Notes under the pieces: model-generated | The model's database searches: none | What the model saw: the letters and a program-made list of their open reading frames with translations, nothing else | What the model was told of the DNA's origin: nothing | Assembly: GCA_035544635.1 (NCBI GenBank) | Contig: DATKDQ010000123.1 | Span: 1-6,435, forward strand | Direction of reading: 5' to 3' | DNA: 6,435 nt | From: DATAFT01 sp035544635 | GTDB taxonomy: Bacteria; Acidobacteriota; Thermoanaerobaculia; Multivoradales; Multivoraceae | Program-made: the position numbers and the translations under genes | Shown: positions 1 to 5,808 of the stretch, piece by piece | How the letters are laid out: each line of letters opens with the position of its first letter | Position numbering within the stretch: position 1 is the stretch's first letter

Positions 1-2091
1 CTCCACCTTCTCCTCCGGCAGCACCTCGGCGATCACCTCGTCGATGCCGAGCTGGCGCGCCACCGCCTCGGCGGTGGTGCGGCTGTCGCCGGTGAGCATG
101 ACCAGACGCAGGCCCTCGCCATGGAGCTCGGCCAGGGCCTCGGGCGTCGTCTCCTTGATCGGATCGGCCACCGCCAGCAGGCCCGCAGGGCGGCCCTCGA
201 CGGCGACGAACATCACGGTCTGACCTTCGGCTCGCATCGACTCGGCGCGCTCCACCAACTCACCCGCGTCAGCGCCGAGATCCTCGAGCAGCGCGCGATT
301 CCCCAGGGCGACGCGCGAGCCGTCGACGCGACCCGCAACACCCTTGCCCGTGATCGACTCGAAGCTCTCCGCCTCGGCGAGCTCGATCCCACGCTCGTGC
401 GCCCCCTCGACGATCGCTGCCGCCAGCGGATGCTCGCTCGAGCGCTCGAGGCTCGCCGCCAGGCGCACCAGGCGCTGTTCTTCGTAACCGGCGCCGGCGA
501 CCACGTCCACCAGGCGCGGCTTCCCCAGCGTGAGCGTGCCGGTCTTGTCCATCACCAGCGTGTCGACCTGGCGCAGCACCTCGATCGCCTCGGCGTTCTT
601 GAACAGGACTCCCACCGAGGCACCCTTTCCGGTGGCGACCATGATCGACATCGGTGTCGCCAGCCCCAGAGCGCAGGGGCAGGCGATGATCAGCACGGCG
701 ACCGAGTTGATCAGGGCATAGGCCATCGCCGGCTGCGGTCCCAGGAGCGCCCACACCACGAAGGTGACCACGGCGATGAGGACCACGGCCGGCACGAACC
801 AGCCCGCGACCAGGTCGGCGAGCTTCTGGATCGGAGCCCGGCTGCGCTGCGCCTCGGCCACCATGCGAACGATCTGGGCGAGCAGGGTGTCGGCTCCGAC
901 CTTCTCGGCGCCGATGACCAGCGAGCCGGTGCCGTTCACGGTGGCGCCGATGACGCGATCGCCCTTCGCCTTCTCCACCGGCATGGGCTCGCCGGTGATC
1001 ATCGACTCGTCGACCGCGCTCTTTCCGTCGAGCACAGCGCCGTCGACTGGCACCTTCTCCCCCGGCCTCACCCGCAGCCGGTCGCCCACCTCGACTTCGG
1101 CCAGCGGCACGTCCGCCTCCGAGCCGTCGTCGCGCAGCCGGCGCGCGGTCTTCGGCGCCAGGCCGAGCAGCGCGCGGATGGCGGCCCCCGTCCGGCTGCG
1201 CGCGCGCAGCTCGAGCACCTGGCCGAGGAGAACCAGCGTCACGATCACGGCCGCGGCCTCGAAGTAGACGTCCACCTCGCCCGACTCGCCGCGGAAGGAC
1301 TCGGGGAAGAGGAACGGCAAGAGCGTCGCCACCACGCTGTAGGCGTACGCCACCCCGACGCCGAGGGCGATCAGCGTGAACATGTTGAGGCTGCGATGCA
1401 CGATCGAGTACCAGCCACGCACGAAGAAGGGCCAGCCGCCCCAGAGCACGACCGGCGTCGCCAGCACCAGCTCGAACCAGATCCAGAACCGTGGGGGCGC
1501 GATCGCCGCCATCGGATGGCCCGGGAGCAGATGCCCCATCGCCGAAACGACGATCAGCGCGGTGAGGGGCAGCGACACCCAGAAGCGGCGCGTCATGTCG
1601 CGCAGCTCCGGGTTCTCCTCCTCCTGGTCGAGCGTTACCGTCCGCGGCTCGAGCGCCATGCCGCAGATCGGACAGGACCCCGGCGCGTCGCGCACGATCT
1701 CCGGGTGCATCGGGCAGGTCCACTCGACGCGGGTCGCCGGCGCGGCCACCGTCTCGGGCTCGAGCGCCATGCCGCACTTCGGGCACGACCCGGGGCCCTC
1801 CTGGCGCACCTCCGGATGCATCGGACAGGTGTACACCGCGGAGGGGGGTGGCGCAGGTGGGGCGGTGGTCTCCGCCGCTCGGTCACCCGAGAGGTAGCGC
1901 TCCGGGTCTGCGCTGAACTTCCGCAGGCACCCCGCCGAGCAGAAGCCGTACCGTGTCCCCTGGTGCTCGTGCCAGTGCGGGCTCGAGGGCTTCACCGTCA
2001 TGCCGCAAACCGGATCGATGACCGGAGCCTCGTCACCCCCGAACGGTCTCCGCCCGCCGCCTCGGAGGTTGTCCTTTGCCGTGTCGCTCAT
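1..2091 (-). CDS. copA: Copper-translocating P1B-type ATPase (CopA-like), 3' end outside the window
   Basis: This inner-membrane pump uses ATP to export Cu(I), or Ag(I), from the cytoplasm. The frame is open from the ATG at 2091 to the window edge, giving 697 residues. In order I see a YHS domain (about 25-68, DPVCGM and FCSAGC), two CPMHP...GSCPxCGMALEP modules (87-115 and 124-152), six membrane segments (about 172, 203, 237, 275, 431 and 458 onward), the actuator TGEP (366-369), the CPC ion-binding motif in segment six (471-473), the phosphorylation motif DKTGT (515-519), SEHP (552-555) and TGDS (667-670). The GDGxND hinge and last two membrane segments lie beyond position 1. There is no N-terminal GMxCxxC HMA domain. 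CPC and the partner genes support copper; silver is possible. The start is backed by a purine-rich stretch upstream and lies 46 bases after the channel gene stop. Confidence 0.95.
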   Translation of the reverse strand, partial: MSDTAKDNLRGGGRRPFGGDEAPVIDPVCGMTVKPSSPHWHEHQGTRYGFCSAGCLRKFSADPERYLSGDRAAETTAPPAPPPSAVYTCPMHPEVRQEGPGSCPKCGMALEPETVAAPATRVEWTCPMHPEIVRDAPGSCPICGMALEPRTVTLDQEEENPELRDMTRRFWVSLPLTALIVVSAMGHLLPGHPMAAIAPPRFWIWFELVLATPVVLWGGWPFFVRGWYSIVHRSLNMFTLIALGVGVAYAYSVVATLLPFLFPESFRGESGEVDVYFEAAAVIVTLVLLGQVLELRARSRTGAAIRALLGLAPKTARRLRDDGSEADVPLAEVEVGDRLRVRPGEKVPVDGAVLDGKSAVDESMITGEPMPVEKAKGDRVIGATVNGTGSLVIGAEKVGADTLLAQIVRMVAEAQRSRAPIQKLADLVAGWFVPAVVLIAVVTFVVWALLGPQPAMAYALINSVAVLIIACPCALGLATPMSIMVATGKGASVGVLFKNAEAIEVLRQVDTLVMDKTGTLTLGKPRLVDVVAGAGYEEQRLVRLAASLERSSEHPLAAAIVEGAHERGIELAEAESFESITGKGVAGRVDGSRVALGNRALLEDLGADAGELVERAESMRAEGQTVMFVAVEGRPAGLLAVADPIKETTPEALAELHGEGLRLVMLTGDSRTTAEAVARQLGIDEVIAEVLPEEKVE
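1636..1833 (-). repeat. Tandem duplicated CPMHP heavy-metal-binding modules inside the ATPase gene
   Basis: Two copies of about 29 codons occur at 1833-1747 and 1722-1636, offset by 111 bases. Both carry [Y/W]TCPMHPE, then GSCPxCGMALEP. The DNA is also alike: both copies share ctcgagcgccatgccgca on the plus strand. This looks like an in-frame internal duplication. Each copy offers Cys, Met and His ligands, as in the small heavy-metal-binding domain often found on the N-terminus of copper ATPases and RND adaptors. Cytosolic metal sensing or delivery is inferred. Confidence 0.85.
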
Positions 2092-2108
2092 CGCCCTCTC
2101 CCCTCCAG
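2092..2108 (-). promoter_or_regulatory. Ribosome binding region of the copper ATPase
   Basis: Reading on the minus strand, ctggaggggagagggcg directly precedes the ATG. It holds GGAGG ten bases upstream, and purines continue closer in. This supports the start at 2091. The rest of the short gap to the channel stop shows no hairpin or promoter, so the ATPase is probably transcribed with the genes before it. Confidence 0.6.
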
Positions 2109-2137
2109 CATGACCGATTGTCCAGACCAGCCGGCCG

Positions 2138-3568
2138 CTACTGCGCCACCTCGATCGGCGTCCTCCGCAGCACCGCGTCGTCGAGGATCGTCGGCGAAGG
2201 CTCCTCGACCAGAAGCATCCCCTGAAGCAGCACGACCGATTCCCACATCCTCCCCAGCGTCTCGACGTAGCCGGCTTCCGCCTCGAACAGCGTGCGCTGC
2301 GAGAGCAGCACCTGCGGGTAGGCGGCGGCCATCTGACCGTAGCGCTCGAGGTACAGCTCGTACGCCTGCTGCGCCCGCGCCAGGATGGACTCGCGGTACC
2401 GACGCGCGCGCTCGGACTCCCGCTCGTAGCTGCGGTAGACGGGCGCGAACCGTGCCTCGATCTTGGTGCGCGCGCGACGCACCTCGGCCTCGAAGCGATC
2501 GAGCTCGGCGCGCGCCGCCTCGATGTTGCCCTGGTTGCGATCGAATAGGGGGATCGTGATCCCGACCTCGCCGAAGATCTCGTTCCCGATCGCCGGCCCC
2601 CCCGGCATGACCGGCTCGCGGTTGTCGAGCACGCCCGCCATGAGCTCGAGGTCGGGGATCGGCTCCGCCTTCTCGCGCGCGAGGGCGAGCTCCGCGCGGC
2701 GGATGCCGAGGTCGGCGAACCGCATCTCGGGGCTCGCGGCCAGGATCGCCTCCAGCGCCGCGCGCTGCTCGAGCACCGGAGGCTCGTCCTCGAGGGTGTC
2801 GGCGAGCCGGCGCGGCTCGAGTCCGGGGTCTCCCACCGCGCTCCGGAGCTCCTGCCACAGGCTCGCCAGCTCGCTCGCCGCGTCGCCGACAGCGAGCTCC
2901 GCGGTCTCGGCCTCGATCTCGATCGCCAGCCGATCGGGAAGGTCGGCGGCGCCCGTGTTCCAGAGCTGCTCGGTGATCTCGACCGCCTCGCCCGCCAGTG
3001 CGGCGAGGCGCTGGTGCAGGACGACGAGGCGCTGCGCGGCCACCGTGCGGTAGTAGAGCAGCCTCACCCGGTTGAGCTCGCGGATGCGCGCCAGCTCGTG
3101 CACGGCGCGCGTGCGCTCCACTTCGTGCCCGAAGATCTCGCGGTTCAGCCGGCGCTTGCCGCCGACCACGATGGTCTGCGCGAGAAAGCCTCCCTGCTTG
3201 CCGCCGTCGCGTCCCGAGGAAAGCGGCTCCTCCTCGATGGCGAAGCCGGCGCGCGGGTTGGGGTAGAGCCCGACCTGGCGGCGGAGCCCCTCCGCCGCGC
3301 GGATCTGGAGCGCGGTCTGATGGATCTCCGGATTGCGCTCGAGGGTGAGCTGCTCGAGCTCCGCGAGCGTCAGCGGCTCGCCCTGGAGCTCGGGCATCTC
3401 CAACGCCTCGACAGGAAGCCGCGATGGCCGCGGCGATCGAGCACCGCCGTGCGCGTCGTGCTGAGCCTCTTGGCCGAGACACCGCGGGCCGAAGCTCGCC
3501 GTCAACGCGAGCGCGGCGCACGCCTGGAGAGCGGTCCTCCGCCACGACCGGTCGATCCTCGTGATCAT
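2138..3568 (-). CDS. TolC/CusC-family outer-membrane efflux channel
   Basis: This 476-residue protein is of usual length for outer-membrane factors, which form trimeric beta-barrel and alpha-tunnel exit ducts. A positively charged N-terminus and hydrophobic stretch (about 11-26) look like a Sec signal. Cys30 sits in GPRC, which is not a good lipobox, so it is probably not a lipoprotein, unlike CusC. Two OEP-type repeats follow (about 66-247 and 276-455), with long Ala/Glu/Arg/Leu helices. Family hallmarks are NPEIHQTALQIRAAEG (79-94), QTIVVGGKRR (131-140) and ITIPLFDRNQGNIEAARAEL (337-356). The last is typical of the CzcC/CusC branch for metal efflux. I chose the ATG at 3568 over an upstream TTG at 3598 because it has an AAGGAG five bases before it and makes an ATGA overlap with the oxidase stop. 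Copper as the substrate is inferred from the neighbours. Confidence 0.92.
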   Translation of the reverse strand: MITRIDRSWRRTALQACAALALTASFGPRCLGQEAQHDAHGGARSPRPSRLPVEALEMPELQGEPLTLAELEQLTLERNPEIHQTALQIRAAEGLRRQVGLYPNPRAGFAIEEEPLSSGRDGGKQGGFLAQTIVVGGKRRLNREIFGHEVERTRAVHELARIRELNRVRLLYYRTVAAQRLVVLHQRLAALAGEAVEITEQLWNTGAADLPDRLAIEIEAETAELAVGDAASELASLWQELRSAVGDPGLEPRRLADTLEDEPPVLEQRAALEAILAASPEMRFADLGIRRAELALAREKAEPIPDLELMAGVLDNREPVMPGGPAIGNEIFGEVGITIPLFDRNQGNIEAARAELDRFEAEVRRARTKIEARFAPVYRSYERESERARRYRESILARAQQAYELYLERYGQMAAAYPQVLLSQRTLFEAEAGYVETLGRMWESVVLLQGMLLVEEPSPTILDDAVLRRTPIEVAQ

Positions 3569-5157
3569 GAGGGCTCCTTCTCGTCGTGCCCGGTCCAAGG
3601 CGATGCGTCGATCACCCTCGGCTCACGGCCGAGGAAGGCCGAGCGGGGCGGCGGCGCGGGCAGCTTCAGATCCGGGTCGCGCCGCTTGCGGTCGCGGAGC
3701 TCGGCGAGGGTGTCGAAGAGGTGGGGCGGCAGCACGCGCACCATCGTCATCATGCCCATCATGCCGCCGCTCCAGCCGGGCCGCAGGCCCCAGTACTCGG
3801 GGCGATCGGCGAACGGCTCGTCCATGGTCATGAAGTGGTCCTGGGGATAGCCGGGCACCGCGCGCGCGTCGCGCGCGGCGGCATGCGAAGCATGGTCCTG
3901 GTGTGGATCGCCGCCCGGAGGCGGCTCCTGTGGCCCCTGATGCGCGGGCCCGGCGAGATGACCGACCGCCTCCTCGGCGTTGCCGGCGCCGAGCGAGCGT
4001 CCCAGCGAGGGGCCGTTCTCCTCGCCCAGCGCGTGGCCACCGTGGAGCATCCCCATCCCGCGCTCCATGCTGCGACCGGCCGCGACTCCCCCGCCCGGAT
4101 CCGACAGCGGGCCGACCATCGACGCCATGTGGTTCATCATGTGGTGCGGCAGGTGACAGTGGATCATCCAGTCTCCCAGGTGCTCCGCCTCGAACTCGAC
4201 GTCCCGCGACTGGGCGACCCCGAGCAGCACCGTGTTCGCCGGCTCCCACGCCGAGCGCGGGATGCGGCCGGCCTCGGTGCCGACCACCTGCCACTGATGA
4301 CCGTGCATGTGGATCGGGTGGTGGTCCATGCCGAGGTTCACCAGTCGCATGCGCACCCGCTCGCCCTGCTTGACCAGGAGCGGTGTGGTCGCCGGTCCTG
4401 CCTTGCCGTTGATGGTGAGCCAGTTGAACTCCATCGCCAGCGTGTTCGGGGTGGGATTGTTGGGCAGGATCGCCCAGCCCTGGAACAGGAGCGCGAAGTC
4501 GCGGTGGACGCGCGGGGCGTAGGGCTCGCGCGGATGCACGACGAAGAAGCCGATCATGCCGAGCATCTCCTGCATCGGCATGTGCGAGTGGTAGAAGAAG
4601 GTGCCGTGCTGGTGCAGCGTGAACTCGTAGACGAACACGCCGCCTGGCGGGATCGGGTCCTGGTGGAGCCCGGGCACGCCGTCCATCTCGTTCGGCACCT
4701 CCAGGCCGTGCCAGTGCATCGACGTCGCCTCGGGCAGTCGGTTGTGGACCACGAAGCGGACGCGGTCGCCCTCCACCACCTCGATCGTGGGGCCGGGCAT
4801 GGAGCCGGTGTAGCCCCACACGTTGAACGGCTCGCGCCAGGGCAAAAACCGGCTCGCGACCACGTCGCAGGAGAGGTGGAACTCCTTCACGCCGCCGACC
4901 AGGCGCCACGGCAGGAGCGGCACCTCGGGCGTCTCGACCGAGACGTAGCTCGGCCGGCGAGGCGCGCGGGACACCGCGCCGGCGGAGGCCGGCGCCGGGG
5001 CCGGAGCCGGGGCCGGCGGCTGCGGCGCGCTCTCGTGATGCTCGTGATGCGGCGGCGGCTGCCCGAAGAGCACGCGGCGCCCCAGGAGAGCCCCGGTCGC
5101 GAGCGCACCTCCACCGAGGAAGCGGCGCCGGTCGGTCTTGGTTCGATCATTCGTCAT
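3565..5157 (-). CDS. Tat-exported two-domain multicopper oxidase (laccase/cuprous-oxidase type)
   Basis: A 530-residue periplasmic oxidase, probably converting Cu(I) to Cu(II) with O2 reduced to water. The N-terminus has a twin-arginine signal (DRRRFLGGGALATGALLG, 9-26), then HHEHHE (37-42) and a Pro/Ala linker. All copper motifs are present: HWHG (148-151), YHSH (189-192), HPIHMH (280-285), and HCHLPHHMMNHM (333-344), with Cys334, His339 and axial Met344 forming type 1. Only about 88 residues separate HSH from HPIHMH, so there is no middle domain. The first domain has HSH rather than HCH, so type 1 copper sits only in the second domain, as in small laccases. A tail of about 185 residues (345-530) is Gly/Pro/His/Met-rich and includes GGMMGMMTMVRVLPP (464-478). 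The ATG at 5157 is preferred to one at 5187 because of GAGGAG seven bases upstream and a better Tat signal. Substrate is inferred from context. Confidence 0.94.
   Translation of the reverse strand: MTNDRTKTDRRRFLGGGALATGALLGRRVLFGQPPPHHEHHESAPQPPAPAPAPAPASAGAVSRAPRRPSYVSVETPEVPLLPWRLVGGVKEFHLSCDVVASRFLPWREPFNVWGYTGSMPGPTIEVVEGDRVRFVVHNRLPEATSMHWHGLEVPNEMDGVPGLHQDPIPPGGVFVYEFTLHQHGTFFYHSHMPMQEMLGMIGFFVVHPREPYAPRVHRDFALLFQGWAILPNNPTPNTLAMEFNWLTINGKAGPATTPLLVKQGERVRMRLVNLGMDHHPIHMHGHQWQVVGTEAGRIPRSAWEPANTVLLGVAQSRDVEFEAEHLGDWMIHCHLPHHMMNHMASMVGPLSDPGGGVAAGRSMERGMGMLHGGHALGEENGPSLGRSLGAGNAEEAVGHLAGPAHQGPQEPPPGGDPHQDHASHAAARDARAVPGYPQDHFMTMDEPFADRPEYWGLRPGWSGGMMGMMTMVRVLPPHLFDTLAELRDRKRRDPDLKLPAPPPRSAFLGREPRVIDASPWTGHDEKEPS
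3574..3579 (-). promoter_or_regulatory. Shine-Dalgarno of the outer-membrane channel, inside the oxidase gene
   Basis: AAGGAG lies five bases before the ATG at 3568, within the final codons of the oxidase gene. Together with the ATGA stop/start overlap at 3565-3568 it decides the start and indicates translational coupling between oxidase and channel. Confidence 0.8.
3858..3878. repeat. Perfect 9-base inverted repeat in the oxidase tail
   Basis: ccgcgcgcg and its exact complement cgcgcgcgg are separated by the three bases cgt. The site lies within codons of about residues 427-433 of the oxidase, in its low-complexity tail. It would form a very stable all-GC hairpin in mRNA. It may simply follow from Ala/Arg codons in a GC-rich genome. 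Confidence 0.7.
4987..5019 (-). repeat. Pro-Ala dipeptide linker repeat in the oxidase gene
   Basis: Short ggggcc/ggagcc units repeat here and encode alternating Pro and Ala (about residues 47-57) between the Tat signal with its His cluster and the first cupredoxin domain. This is a typical flexible periplasmic linker and a likely site of length variation. Confidence 0.75.
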
Positions 5158-5365
5158 CGCATCACTCCTCGAGAAGCCGTCGGCCATTCACCGCCGGGAG
5201 TCCCGTCGGCCTGGGGTCGAGATCGCGGCGGCGGAAGCGAAGTCCCCCAGCACTCCATCGATTCATCAGGCCATCGCCATCCTGCGCTGCGCCGCACGCC
5301 GCCGAGGGCCACGGCCATGCCGCCGCCGGCGGGCGAGCGGGCCTACGGAGCCGACTGGCGGCGCC
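5158..5365. other. Intergenic gap between the small Cys protein and the oxidase
   Basis: 208 bases with no convincing gene. On the minus strand the only TA dinucleotide is in cgtagg, so there is no usual sigma-70 -10 box. I see no CueR- or CsoR-type operator dyad. A ten-base palindrome, CCGCCGGCGG, sits at 5323-5332 without a following T run, so it is not a clear terminator. A somewhat AT-richer stretch with repeated GATGG lies around 5265-5282. Confidence 0.6.
5165..5170 (-). promoter_or_regulatory. Shine-Dalgarno of the multicopper oxidase
   Basis: GAGGAG lies seven bases before the ATG at 5157. It lies between the in-frame upstream ATG at 5187 and the chosen start, so it argues for the 530-residue form. 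Confidence 0.75.
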
Positions 5366-5758
5366 TCAGATCAGGAGCGATCGGTGCAGCGTGAAGAGCG
5401 GAACAGCAGGCGGGAGCGCCGCTTCGACGCGGAGCGACACCAGAGGTGAGCTGACTGCTCTCGGTGCGAGAGCCAGTCCCGCACCCGGCGTTCTCTCCGG
5501 CGCGATCGGCCGGGTGAAGACGAGCGCCGCCTCGAACGCGGCGTCTCGAGCACAGCAGTCAGAGAGGGCCGCGCCCCGGCCGGACGCGAGCTCCGACCCT
5601 CCGGCAGCGCCCGACGGTGCAGGATGGCACCCCATGGCCGCGGGCGCTGGCTGCGGACAGGTGAGCACACCGCACAGCGCGACGGCGGACGGGGCCGCGA
5701 CCAGGACCGCGAGCGCGAGCACCGCGAAGAGCTGGAGGCGGAACGGCGCGCGGCTCAT
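5366..5758 (-). CDS. Small exported Cys-containing protein, possible copper-resistance accessory
   Basis: I do not recognise a named family. From the ATG at 5758 the protein is 130 residues. The N-terminus MSRAPFR followed by a hydrophobic stretch (8-27) ending in PSAVA looks like a Sec signal with cleavage near residue 27; VALC is not a lipobox. The mature part has Cys29, Cys34, Cys44 followed by His45, and the pair Cys68-Cys69. The second half is Ala/Pro-rich and has no Cys. It ends in PLFTLHRSLLI, a hydrophobic end resembling, from memory, small exported proteins beside copper genes. Five Cys with one adjacent His could bind metal or form disulfides. An in-frame ATG at 5812 would add 18 residues and overlap the hydrolase stop; I prefer 5758 because the signal then starts normally and a promoter-like site precedes it. 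High Ala/Pro/Gly content makes the function uncertain, but the secretion signal supports a real gene. Confidence 0.68.
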   Translation of the reverse strand: MSRAPFRLQLFAVLALAVLVAAPSAVALCGVLTCPQPAPAAMGCHPAPSGAAGGSELASGRGAALSDCCARDAAFEAALVFTRPIAPERTPGAGLALAPRAVSSPLVSLRVEAALPPAVPLFTLHRSLLI

Positions 5759-5765
5759 GCCGCAG

Positions 5766-5794
5766 AGTGTACGCGCGCTTCCCCACCCCGCCAA
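5766..5794 (-). promoter_or_regulatory. Candidate sigma-70 promoter for the small Cys protein and copper genes, possibly leaderless
   Basis: On the minus strand, TTGGCG (5794-5789) and TACACT (5771-5766) are separated by exactly 17 bases. Each matches four of six consensus positions. The ATG at 5758 begins seven bases after the -10 box, where transcription would normally start, and no Shine-Dalgarno is visible before it. This fits a leaderless transcript. The site lies just past the hydrolase stop. Two 4/6 boxes can occur by chance, so this is a candidate only. Confidence 0.4.
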
Positions 5795-5808
5795 ACCCGG
5801 CGCCTTCA

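Noticed and set aside
269..1786. A 505-codon open frame on the minus strand
   Set aside because: It is out of frame with the copper ATPase. The true frame runs from 2091 to the window edge and carries CPC, DKTGT and TGDS; this frame is Arg/Gly-rich with no motif.
121..2559. An 812-codon open frame on the plus strand
   Set aside because: It lies antisense to the copper ATPase and the channel gene. Its product is Arg/His/Ala-rich without any fold motif, while the minus strand carries all P1B-ATPase motifs. It is a high-GC shadow.
2088..3545. A 485-codon open frame on the minus strand overlapping the channel gene
   Set aside because: It is a shifted frame of the TolC-like gene, Arg/Ala-rich, with no outer-membrane factor motifs.
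3623..4909. A 428-codon open frame on the minus strand within the oxidase gene
   Set aside because: It is a frame-shifted reading of the oxidase with Arg-rich low-complexity composition.
5154..5318. A 54-codon minus-strand frame in the gap, whose TGA overlaps the oxidase ATG
   Set aside because: The ATGA overlap is attractive, but there is no ribosome binding site, codon third positions lose the GC bias of real genes here, and the Trp/Pro/Arg-rich peptide resembles nothing known.
5323..5332. CCGCCGGCGG palindrome as a terminator after the small Cys gene
   Set aside because: It has no loop and no following T run, and such strings are expected at this GC content.
3586..5394. A 602-codon open frame on the plus strand
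   Set aside because: It is antisense to the multicopper oxidase, with a biased Arg/His/Val composition and no recognisable domain. The minus-strand frame has all copper ligands.
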